Shown in pieces: positions 1 through 11,600 of a DNA stretch of 64,000 bases. A model generated the notes under the pieces. The model worked only from the letters and a program-made list of their open reading frames with translations. It ran no database searches and had not been told where the DNA came from. Source of the DNA: Archivesica marissinica (lineage: Eukaryota > Mollusca > Bivalvia > Venerida > Vesicomyidae); assembly GCA_014843695.1 (NCBI GenBank), contig CM026395.1:53282496-53346495 (forward strand), in the 5' to 3' direction. Made by a program: the position numbers and the translations under genes. Numbering within the stretch: the stretch's first letter is position 1; each line of letters opens with the position of its first letter.

Positions 1-620
1 TACATTACTACTAATCAGTTACATTACTACTAATTGGTTCCATTACTACTAATCAGTTCCATTACTACTAATCACTACTAATCGGTTCCATTACTACTAA
101 TCAGTTCCATTACTACTAATCAGTTACATTACTACTAATCAGTTCCATTACTACTAATCAGTTACATTACTACTAATCAGTGCCATTACTACTAATCACT
201 ACTAATCGGTTCCATTACTACTAATCAGTTCCATTACTACTAATCAGTTACATTACTACTAATCACTACTAATCGGTTCCATTACTACTAATCAGTTCCA
301 TTACTACTAATCAGTTACATTACTACTAATCGGTTCCATTACTACTAATCAGTTCCATTACTACTGAGCAATTACATTACTACTAATCAGTTACATTACT
401 ACTAATCAGTTACATTACTACTAATCAGTGCCATTACTACTAATCGGTTCCATTACTACTAATCGGTTCCATTACTACTAATCAGTTACATTACTACTAA
501 TCGGTTCCATTACTACTAATCAGTTACATTACTACTAATCAGTTACATTACTACTAATCAGTTACATTACTGCTAATCAGTTCCATTACTACTGATCATT
601 TCCATTATTACTGATCATAG
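1..620. repeat. 19-bp minisatellite
   Basis: Tandem copies of cattactactaatcagtt(a/c) with occasional 10-bp partial units. The array continues beyond the left edge. It lies in a WDR59 intron or downstream of the last exon seen. Confidence 0.97.
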
Positions 621-879
621 CCATTTAATATCATCTATACAAGAATAAACATTGAAACGTTACTGTTTTTGTTTCCTTATTTCTTACTGTAACATAAACC
701 CACAATTGATGTTGGCATGTGTGCCAGTTTGCATTGTCCTTTATCGGCAATCAATAAACACAGTATTGTGTTGACAGCTTGCAGACAAATACTGAAAGGC
801 ATGCAAGTGCTTAACCCACACTTTAATTGCCGCATTTAATTGACATATTTAATTGCATAAATCGATCACAAATACATTT

Positions 880-1100
880 AACAGTTTAAACTTTAAAACC
901 TTAAACGATTGCGAAGCAAGTTTTAACAACTTATATTATCACTCTCGTTGGCACGGATGAAAGCGTGAATGTTGTCATTCGTGTGGGAGGAAACCGGAGA
1001 AAACCCACCTGTCCGATCTGGCGACTACCGTAACAGCTCACATACTTCCTGGTCCGAGGATCGAACCTGGGTTGCATTGGTGAGAAGCGAGCATTTAACA
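880..1100 (-). repeat. SINE family A, minus strand
   Basis: tRNA-derived SINE with its tail at 880 (gattgcgaagcaag) and its head near 1100 (gaacctgggttgc, the B-box region in reverse). Other copies are at 2358-2505, 7668-7915, 12000-12135, 19190-19285, 44950-45032, 48165-48417 and 52270-52517. Confidence 0.85.
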
Positions 1101-1344
1101 GTGAAGATATAAATTCAGTCAGTGTAATTAACACACGTTACTGGATCAATTAATAAATGTCCACAAAGGACTTAATTAATCATTCAGTGGCAAACAGAAC
1201 GTCGGTACCATCTATTAAAGTATAATTGTTGTTGCTTGGTAAAGAAGTATTTCCGTTTTGTCTTTAGCAGTAGTATTTCTATTTGCTGAATTCCATAATG
1301 TGTAAGCAATGAACACCAGATTTGTACCAATGTTATTTTGTCTG

Positions 1345-1592
1345 TGTGTGTTTTACGTTTATTTATCGTCTGCCCATATGAGCGACGTCTCCTGAAGAGA
1401 TCAGTCATTTTAGATTTTTGGAGAATAGTGCAATGATACAGACAGAGACCCATTCCAGAGTCTCCTCTGGTTCTTTTACATGCACGGTCCCATCTGAAAG
1501 ACTGTTAATTTTATTAGGGTCAGACAGGGGATCGAACCTGTGATCCCTGGATTACCAGTCCAGCGTGTTACCACTGGACTACAGAGATTGGC
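1345..1592 (-). repeat. SINE family D, minus strand
   Basis: The tRNA-like head at 1592 reads GTAGTCCAGTGGTAACACGC with B box GGTTCGATCCCC in reverse complement. The body contains cgtctcctgaagagatcag. Related copies are at 11600-11872, 44700-44860, 60005-60165 and 61400-61605. It is a dispersed SINE, not a tRNA gene. Confidence 0.8.
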
Positions 1593-1937
1593 CTTTTAAA
1601 TCTGTTTTCTGTTGATCACACATGGCTACACTGGCGCCCAACACTGTACTTATTAAGCCACCTACCCTCTGCAGCTGTGTATCCACCTTCCAGATCTTGA
1701 GATTTTGATCCTTGGACCACGTCACTAACTGATAGTCCTTGCTCACTGAAATTCACACAACAATATTTGTTTGCTTCACTAATGTTTTTTTCGATATACA
1801 GAAACACTACCACAGTTATTTTGATAATGCCACTCAAGGTTAACCATTATTTCGGTGATAAATGATATGAAATAAAATCTGTTATCACATAACTTTGCTT
1901 GTATACAATTTCATACAACTATCACATATTTTCTTAT

Positions 1938-2117
1938 ATGTACGCGCATATAACACGAATCGAAGGATTCGGATAGTTGAGAAAAGAATCCTTATAATTT
2001 ATAAATTAAAACTTTAAATTATGCATATATGCATAATTTAAAGTTTTAATTTATAAATTATAAGGATTCTTTTCTCAACTATCCGAATCCTTCGATTCGT
2101 GTTATATGCGCGTACAT
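1938..2117. repeat. Perfect 180-bp palindrome, no spacer
   Basis: Two 90-bp arms are exact reverse complements and meet at cata|tatg (2027/2028). The outer ends are atgtacgcgc and gcgcgtacat. It could be a palindromic fold-back MITE. Confidence 0.97.
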
Positions 2118-2357
2118 GATTTAAAAGAAGTCTCAACATAATAGTTACCCTGTTATATACAGCGCTGTTTTTCATAGTGACGTCACGTCAATTTGCACCG
2201 AAGATTGGCGCCAAAATGAAGCAGCAACGTTATTTTGTGTAAAAAAATTGGATTAAAACGAGCGCTATATGATGTGATTAAAATGGCTTAGTAGCAAAAT
2301 TCTAAACCCTGTTGCATAAAATATGGTATGGAATCACCTCTCATGTAGGAAAAAAAG

Positions 2358-2505
2358 ATGGTACGGTGGTCGCTAGATCAGACAGGTGGGTTTTCTCCGG
2401 TTTCCTCCCACACGTACGCTTTCAACCGCGCCAATGAGAGTGATTAATATAAGTTGTTAAAACTTGCTTCGCAATCGTTGTAAAATAAATAAAGTTTAAA
2501 CTTTA
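2358..2505 (+). repeat. SINE family A, 5'-truncated
   Basis: The body and tail of the family are present (gacaggtgggttttctccgg, gcttcgcaatcgttg); the tRNA-like head is missing. The tail ends about 20 bp from the 3' end of the WDR59 exon at 2526-2685. Confidence 0.8.
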
Positions 2506-2525
2506 AAACAAAAAACTTTCATTAC

Positions 2526-2685
2526 TTTCATCTTTCTTCCTCCACTCAAACTCCAACACGACGTCACTATGCCCGAAAAACTGGTGTACCGGCTGGTCTA
2601 AACTCGAATTATTCCACAGAAACAAGCTGTTCTCCCCACGTCGTATCGTCGACATAACCGCGGTAACCAAACCATCTCCGAATGG
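2526..2685 (-). CDS. WDR59: WDR59 exon, 53 codons plus 1 nt
   Basis: It encodes PFGDGLVTAVMSTIRRGENS then LFLWNN and GHSDVVLEFEWRKKDE. The acceptor is tttatttcag in phase 0. The donor GATGAAA|GTAATG is the best candidate but weaker than the others, so the 3' end could shift by a few bases. The following exon was not found before position 1. Confidence 0.88.
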
Positions 2686-5600
2686 CTGAAATAAATTAAC
2701 ATACAGGGGCATAAAGAAGGCTTTGATATTGAGGGGTCCATACTTTTTTCAAAGACAAATATTTTGACAACCACAACAATAACTGATTCCTACTGTAACA
2801 GACAGTAATTTATGTATGTTAAAGACTTGTCGGCAGGTAAAAATGATCGACTACAGTTTATAAAAATAAGAATGGTTCCTCTATATATACTGTTAATTTT
2901 GGTAAAAATACAAGAAAATGATACGTTATGTACATGTTTTGCCATAATTATTGGGGCATCCAGAGAGATACTCCACACACAACAATATTTGATATTGGGA
3001 CATCTATGGTCGGACTAGTCCTCAGGGTTCCCACTGTCGGTCGCCAATGGCGACAAAAAACAAATATTGGCACTAAATTTTGTGAATTGGCGAAAATATT
3101 TGGCGTGACAGAGGGTACCCCGAGTCCTGAATAAATTATATGATATTAATAAAAAATGAACCAGAATGTACCAATTACAATGCCCCCCGCCCCAACATTT
3201 GGCCAACGGTGAATCTTGAAATTACATTTGTATGTACATTTTAGGGGCCCTCCCTCTAATATGGTCGTTGACTTCAAATCACAGATTACTTACTGTGAAT
3301 TGTGCTCACAATAATGGGGGAACCAGACAGATTACTTACTGTGAATTGTACTCACAATAATTGGGAACCAGACAAACTACTTACTGTGAATCGTGCTCGC
3401 CACACTGGGGAACCGGACAAACTACTTACTGTGAATTGTGCTCGCCACACTGGGGAACCGGACAAACTACTTACTGTGAATCGTGCTCGCCACACTGGGG
3501 AACCGGACAAACTACTTACTGTGAATCGTGCTCGCCACACTGGGGAACCGGACAAACTACTTACTGTGAATTGTGCTCACAATAATTGGGAACCAGACAA
3601 ACTACTTACTGTGAATCGTGCTCGCCACACTGGGGAACCGGACAAACTACTTACTGTGAATTGTGCTCGCCACACTGGGGAACCGGACAAACTACTTACT
3701 GTGAATCGTGCTCGCCACACTGGGGAACCGGACAAACTACTTACTGTGAATCGTGCTCGCCACACTGGGGAACCGGACAAACTACTTACTGTGAATCGTG
3801 CTCGCCACACTGGGGAACCGGACAAACTACTTACTGGGAATCGTGCTCGCCACACTGGGGAAACGGACAACTACTTACTGTGAATCGTGCTCGCCACACT
3901 GGGGAACCGGACAAACTACTTACTGTGAATCGTGCTCGCCACACTGGGGAACCGGACAAACTACTTACTGTGAATCGTGCTCGCCACACTGGGGAACCGG
4001 ACAAACTACTTACTGTGAATCGTGCTCGCCACACTGGGGAACCGGACAAACTACTTACTGTGAATCGTGCTCGCCACACTGGGGAACCGGACAAACTACT
4101 TACTGTGAATCGTGCTCGCCACACTGGGGAACCGGACAAACTACTTACTGTGAATCGTGCTCGCCACACTGGGGAACCGGACAAACTACTTACTGTGAAT
4201 CGTGCTCGCCACACTGGGGAACCGGACAAACTACTTACTGTGAATCGTGCTCGCCACACTGGGGAACCGGACAAACTACTTACTGTGAATCGTGCTCGCC
4301 ACACTGGGGAACCGGACAAACTACTTACTGTGAATCGTGCTCGCCACACTGGGGAACCGGACAAACTACTTACTGTGAATCGTGCTCGCCACACTGGGGA
4401 ACCGGACAAACTACTTACTGTGAATCGTGCTCGCCACACTGGGGAACCGGACTTGAGCATTCCCTTGTCTTGTCGTGGACTCAAGTAATCCCAGAACTGA
4501 AATATACAGATAGATCAGCAGTTCCATTTCACTTGATGTTGACACGAGTGGTTTGCAAGTGCAGACACGAGTGGTTTGCAAGTGCAGACACGAGTGGTTT
4601 GCAAGTGCAGACACGAGTGGTTTGCAAGTGCAGACATAGTGTTTCCCCCAGAATGAAAAAAGGGCAGGGCACAGGTACAAAAAAAGGGCATTTTGCCTGT
4701 ACTTATTTATGTTATTACGAGTATGAAACATTTTGAGGACGAATCAATTTTCCAGTACGAAACATTTTGAGGACGAATCAATTTTCCAGTATGAAACATT
4801 TTGACGACGAATCAATTTTGCAACCAATTGCGTATTTCAATTCAAACAATATTATGCAGCGTGACAATTGTGTAGTATCTGAGATAATTATGTAAACATA
4901 AATGTAAGCCAGAAAATTACAACAATAATGTATTTACATTCATTTAAATCAAAACGTACATATATCGTAAAATTGGCATCCATTGGAGAACAAATTGTGG
5001 ACTATTTAAATCAATTAGCACCGAACGAACGAACGATGTAATTTTGTTTATAGTCGCCACCGCATAAATGCATTTGGGCGACTGTATTTTCTAAGATGGT
5101 TATGTCCTAAGGTGATTCTTCTTGTCTAAGGTGATTCTTCTTGTCCTAAGGTGATTCTTCTGTGGTGGTTATTCGATGATGATTATACGTGTTCTGTGAT
5201 GATTATTCCTATGCTTCTATGATGATTATTCCTGTTCTTCTACGTTGATTAGTTCGGTATTCTCTGAAGGTTCTGTATTCTGTGTGGCTTATGAAGACGT
5301 CATCAGGTGGTTACTTCTTTCAGGTTGACAAGGCCTGGTCTGTACGTGGTCCCCTGTAGGGCCACCCTCCTCACTGTTGGTCACCCCGCAGCAGCATTTA
5401 TACGGATCTGACAGTTAGACATCTGGTTGTCGATTGTCGCAAGCAAGTCCAGATATAGTATAGATCGGGGGAGCGTGGATCCACGACCATTGCCGCTCCC
5501 TCAGGTCCGCCATCTCTTCTAAACGAAAGATCGAAAATCCAGTGTTCAGCTATAACACCACCTGGAAGAGATGGCAGATCTGTCCTGATGTGCCATAGCC

Positions 5601-8600
5601 GTGGATCCACATACTTGGAGAGATTCCCCCTTCGCAAGATCGACAACCAGAAGATCCCAGAATCCTACGCTGCTGCTGCGGGATGTGCCCCGGTCATGAC
5701 GTGCACATAGTGAGGAGATCGACCGGGTCAATTAGCACCAATTATGAGATTTGCATACATGGTACAATATGTCTGTGACTTCACTATAAAGAACTCGTAA
5801 CTGGACATCGCGCGCCGATAATCCTATACATTTGTTTTTACAATAATGACTCAAACGGATATTGGGGCATAAAAGTGTGAAAATTGACTGATTGGCATGC
5901 ATCATGATTACTTGTCAAATTTATTGCCTCTTCAATATACATAACCAGCAGACGACACATTAGTCTCTTGGTTTATTTATGTTTTGAATTTCTATTAAAT
6001 CAATATCAAGACTACGACAATTAACATACATGCTTGCTAGATCCCATTGCATGCCCCATTGCATTGGCGGGAAAGATTTGACGTAGTCAGTTAAAACACG
6101 GTAATCAATATCTTGAGCATAGTCAATGTTGCTCTAGGCTACACAGTGCATAGAGGGACATTTCACAGCATATTGATCGTAAACCTGTGTATTCCAGATT
6201 ATAGCATTAGTCTAACACATGACTGGTGTTTGTTGAGGGATTTCAGGCAATATTGCAATACTTATCATCAAGTTTTATTGAGAATTTAGGCACACGAGGG
6301 CATTTTCGGGCACAAGGGTGGGCAGGGCAGGCCGCCCTCCTATTCTTGCTTAGGGGAAACACTAGCAGACACGAGTGGTTTGCAAGTGCAAGGATTCCAT
6401 TCATTAATTGTATTCCAGTTAACGGGCACAAACTATGTAAAATTGGTATGTGGCAAGGTACTGCATTACAATGGAGATTTTAGGAGGTTTTATTTTGGCT
6501 ATATTGGCTATCAGTAACGATTCCGGCAAACCTAGAACTCGCAATTATATTGTATTTTAAGTTGCTGGCAATATAAACAAAGGGAAGCAAATGCGTAGTT
6601 TTCAAAATTTGACATGTATATTTAACTCCCAGATTAACCCCATTTCAAACTTAAATTTGTCGTTTTATTTATATATATACAGTCAAACCTGTCTTAAGCA
6701 GCCAGCCAAGGGAATCACATAAAGTGGCTGCTTAGCACAGGTGGCTGCTTAATAGAGGTCAAATGTATAATAAAACAACATATTGGGAATCTGGAAACTG
6801 GCTGCTTAATACAGTAATGTGGTCTTGAAAGCGATAAATCTACTGTTGTATAAACTTATTTCGCAATCAAGCTAAAATAAATTTGTACTAAACATAAGCC
6901 ACGTTTCAAACCTGCACTGGTGACTGGCTTATAGTAAGATTTGCACCCACCTTGACAGAGCAATCTTGACTAGCTGTAACAAGCGTGCATTCATTTGTAG
7001 GGCTCCAATCTATACCGTGTATCTTGGATAAATGTGCTGCGAGATACATTACTGGAGCAGATGATTTCTGTCAAATAGAAAAACAGCAACCAATCAGCAG
7101 TGTAACCATGCACATGGCAACTATGAACATGGCATCACCACAGCAACCATCTACATAACAATAATCAACATGGCAACACTCAACATGGCAACAATCAACA
7201 TGGCAACACTCAACATGGCAACCTAATATCTACTAGACAACCATCAACACGGCCATCATCACATCAACATGGCAACACTCAACATGACAACCATCAACAT
7301 GGCAACCTAATATCTACTAGACCATCATCAACACGGCCATCATCACATCAACATGGCAACACTCAACATGACAACCATCAACATGGCAACCTAATATCTA
7401 CTAGACAACCATCAACACGGCCATCATCACATCAACATGGCAACACTCAACATGACAACCATCAACATGGCAACCTAATATCTACTAGACCATCATCAAC
7501 AGGACAATCATCACATCAACATGGCAACAACCAACATGGAAACCGACAACACACCAGTCATCCACAGGAGCCGGTCACAAGCTATTTGACTTGACTAGTG
7601 TTCTATATGTATCATATAGGTATAGAAGTTAAGGGTGTAAGTAAAATACAAGTCCTGTGTCAACTGGCTGTCCGATTAGCGCAGTGGTTAGTGCGCTCGC
7701 TTCTCATAAATGCAACCCGGGTTCGATCTTCGGACCAGGGAAGTATGTGAGATGGTACGGTGGCCACCAGATCGGACAGGTGGGTTTTCTCCGGGTACTC
7801 TGATTTCCTCCCACACGAATGACCACATATACGCTTTCATCCGCGCCAACGAGAATGATTAATATAAGTTGTTAAAACTTGTTTCGCAATCGTTTAAAAA
7901 TAAATAAAGTTTAAACTGGTGCATAAAAAACATTTCAGATCAAACATATACATGCTAACCTTTGTACACACACGTAGAAAACACGTTATTATTCTAAGAA
8001 ATACAATACAGTGTCAGTTGGGTGGAAGATAGCGTAATAATGATGTTTACTAATTGAACTTATTAATTGAAAGTTAAATTGAGACATGTTGTGCGAACAG
8101 TTCTAACTGGCTTGAGAATGGCTAACAGTGCTCGAAAAATAGGACAGCCCGATGTCCGGGGCCCCTCAAAATCCAATTCGACTTGTCTCTCTTTAAATCT
8201 GACAAGACCGCGGGCCTGTGTCTAAAAAAATCTCGGACCCGTAGAAAATTTAATGTCGCGTGATTTCCGATCTCAGGGACAACAATCGTAAACATTCTCA
8301 GGTCTGGTGATTAAATCAAGTCATGTGTTTACAGCACATTAGCTACTGCAACACCTAAATTATAGCCCCCAATAAAGCGATTAAATAAATAATGACTTCA
8401 CTAATTGCTCATGCTGAGAAACCCCCGATACATTAGCATACAACTGACTGATATGTATGAATAAATTGCATGGTCTTTGTCTGCACAATGCATGAAAGAC
8501 GGATTAATTAGCAGATTAGCGGCGAGATGGGCCTGTCCATTTTCAGAGGGGACAAGCCCTGGGCCTGTTTGTTAAAAATATTTTCCGTGAGCAATGGCTA

Positions 8601-11600
8601 ACAAAATTGTAGAGATGACATTTCAAACCATTGGCAATGTGAAATCCCACTACCGAGGGGTGATCGGGGAGGTTCAGGACACGTGGCATACATTTTTATT
8701 ATTGTGTTAAAATTAAATAAAACATTGTTAAGCTCAATATGTAGATCTATGCTCCATAGCATAACAATATACCGACTGATTACCTGTTATTGAATTTTGA
8801 AAACAGCTTATTTAAATATAGACTAACCCTGGGATCCCAAATTCTAACATCCCCCTCGTGAGCAGTAGCGAAGAGATTGTTGGTCACTTTGTTCCACTTC
8901 ACCTGTGTAGCACCACCTTAAACATATAAATATAAACCTAAACACAGAACACATACTTCACCTTAAACATATAAATATCAACCTAAACACAGAACACATA
9001 CTCCACCTTAAACATATAAATATCAATCTAAACGCAGAACACATACTTCACCGTAAACATATAAATATTAACCTAAACACAGAACACATACTCCACCTTA
9101 AACATATAAATATCAACCTAAACGCAGAACACATACTTCACCTTAAACATATAAATATCAACCTAAACACAGAACAGATACTCCACCGTAAACATATAAA
9201 TATCAACCTAAACACAGAACACATACTCCACCGTAAACATATAAATATCAACATAAACGCAGAACACATACTCCACCTTATACATATAAATATCAACCTA
9301 AACACAGAACACATACTCCACCGTAAACATATAAATATCAACCTAAACACAGAACACATACTCCACCTTAAACATATAAATATCAACCTAAACACAGAGC
9401 ACATACTCCACTGTAAACATATAAATATCAACCTGAACACATACTCCACCTTAAACATATAAATATCAACCTAAACACAGAACACATACTCCACCTTATA
9501 CATATAAATATTAACCTAAACGCAGAACACATACTCCACCTTATACATATAAATATTAACCTAAACGCAGAACACATACTTCACCTTAAACATATAAATA
9601 TCAACCTAAACACAGAACACATACTCCACCTTATACATATAAATATCAACCTAAACACAGAACACATACTCCATCATAAATATGTAGTAGGGTCCGTTTT
9701 AGCCTCCATACTTTAAACTTTACACGATGTGTAATGGTCAGTGAGACGCAACCGTGCGTAGCGAGTTTAACTCTAGGATATGTGTATGATCGTTATGTAG
9801 CGTGGTATTCCAACGCAGAACTTCCAATATCGTATGATAGTCGGACGTCTTTTATAAAGAGCATTTTATAATATAGTTAGAGAATAGAAGTCTTCAAAAG
9901 TATTATTCAGGTATATATAGATATGCGTGAGATATTGAATTGGTTGATTTGTACGCTGTAGTATTGGGTTCATTATGTTGTACGCGGGTTCGGTTCAGTT
10001 AGTCCTTTTTGTCGTTGGTCCTTGAGTCTGTGCCCTTGGTCCTGGCTGTCGGTATATCAAACCTCATCGTTGCACATAACTTAACAGACGCATGTTATTT
10101 ACAGTTGTCACCGGCATCAGTGAGTGAGTGGTTGAATGTGTAGCGGACGGTGGAGAATAGCGAGAAGTGTTACAGAGACCATATCTCTGCGTAAGTTATT
10201 GTATTGGTCTATATTGTATGGGTCTATGTTATATATGTCTATGTTGCATTTGTCTATGTTGCATTTGTCTATGTTGCATTTGTCTGTGTTGCATAGGTCT
10301 ATGTTGCATATGTCTATGTTTCATCAGAGACATGGATGTAACATAGATTACCTCTGTGTTACTGATGTTATATATATTGGAGTAAGAGTAAGCGTTATTA
10401 CGAACCACGAACCCGACGAGAGTATATATAGTGCCAACATATATAATATGTTGTTGTTGTTGTTGTTGTTGTTAACCCAAGCACCGCAAATCATCTATTA
10501 TATATTTATATGACGCATATGTTTTAATCCTATTCTTAATGTGTGTATATATGTGTATTGTAGAACCAAAGCATTCGAGAGCCTTGTTGTCTACGGAGAT
10601 CGAATAGAGTGATGAATCGTATAGGGTGTTGTCATTTTACTGATCCCCCAGAATACGAACCCTACCACAAACATATAAATATCAACCTAAACACAGAACA
10701 CATACTCCACCTTAAACATATAAATATCAACCTAAACACAGAACACATAATTCACCGTAAACATATAAATATCAACCTAAACACAGAACACATACTCCAC
10801 CTTAAACATATAAATATCAACCTAAACACAGAACACATACTTCACCGTAAACATATAAATATTAACCTAAACACAGAACACATACTCCACCGTAAACATA
10901 TAAATATCAACCTAAACACAGAACAGATACTCCACTGTAAACATATAAATATCAACCTAAACACAGAACAGATACTCCACCGTAAACATATAAATATCAA
11001 CCTAAACACAGAACACATACACCATCTTAAACATATAAATATCAACCTAAACACAGAACAGATACTCCACCATAAACATATAAATATCAACCTAAACACA
11101 GAACAGATACTCCACCGTAAACATATAAATATCAACCTAAACACAGAACAGATACTCCACTGTAAACATATAAATATCAACCTAAACACAGAACACATAC
11201 TCCCGATTTTTCTATTGACAGAGAATTTCATAATTTAAAAGTAACATGTTTACACGGTAAATTAATGGTTAATTCACTATCATTCAGATAGGAATGAAGC
11301 AGTCGGTCGCTTGGTGTCTCGGACACTGAAATGTCTGGGAGATAATAAATTGCAAAAGCCTACTCACAAACACTCTGAAATGAAGCGGTCGGTCGCTTGG
11401 TGTCTCGGACATCCCAGAGTAAAGTGTACGCGTCCACTGAGCATGATGCTATCACATTTACATCAAAGGGAGACCAATCAATGTCACTGAAAAGCATAAC
11501 CATTTACCCATGTAATACACTGTCGCTAAAGGGCTCTCATCATGCATTGTTCTTTCACAAATGGACAAAAATTCATATGTAAATGTAGTGTTTTTCTTCG

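Noticed and set aside
3302..4736. Plus-strand frames of 193-312 codons across the 45-bp array
   Set aside because: They are by-products of a 15-codon repeat. The evolutionarily supported frame is the minus-strand WDR59 exon end.
7668..7760. Functional tRNA gene
   Set aside because: A and B boxes are present, but the cloverleaf is degenerate, and the same head recurs fused to a common body and tail, as in SINEs.
10609..11238. 209-codon plus-strand frame with KHININLNTEHIL repeats
   Set aside because: It is the 45-bp acceptor array read on the wrong strand; open only because 45 is a multiple of three.
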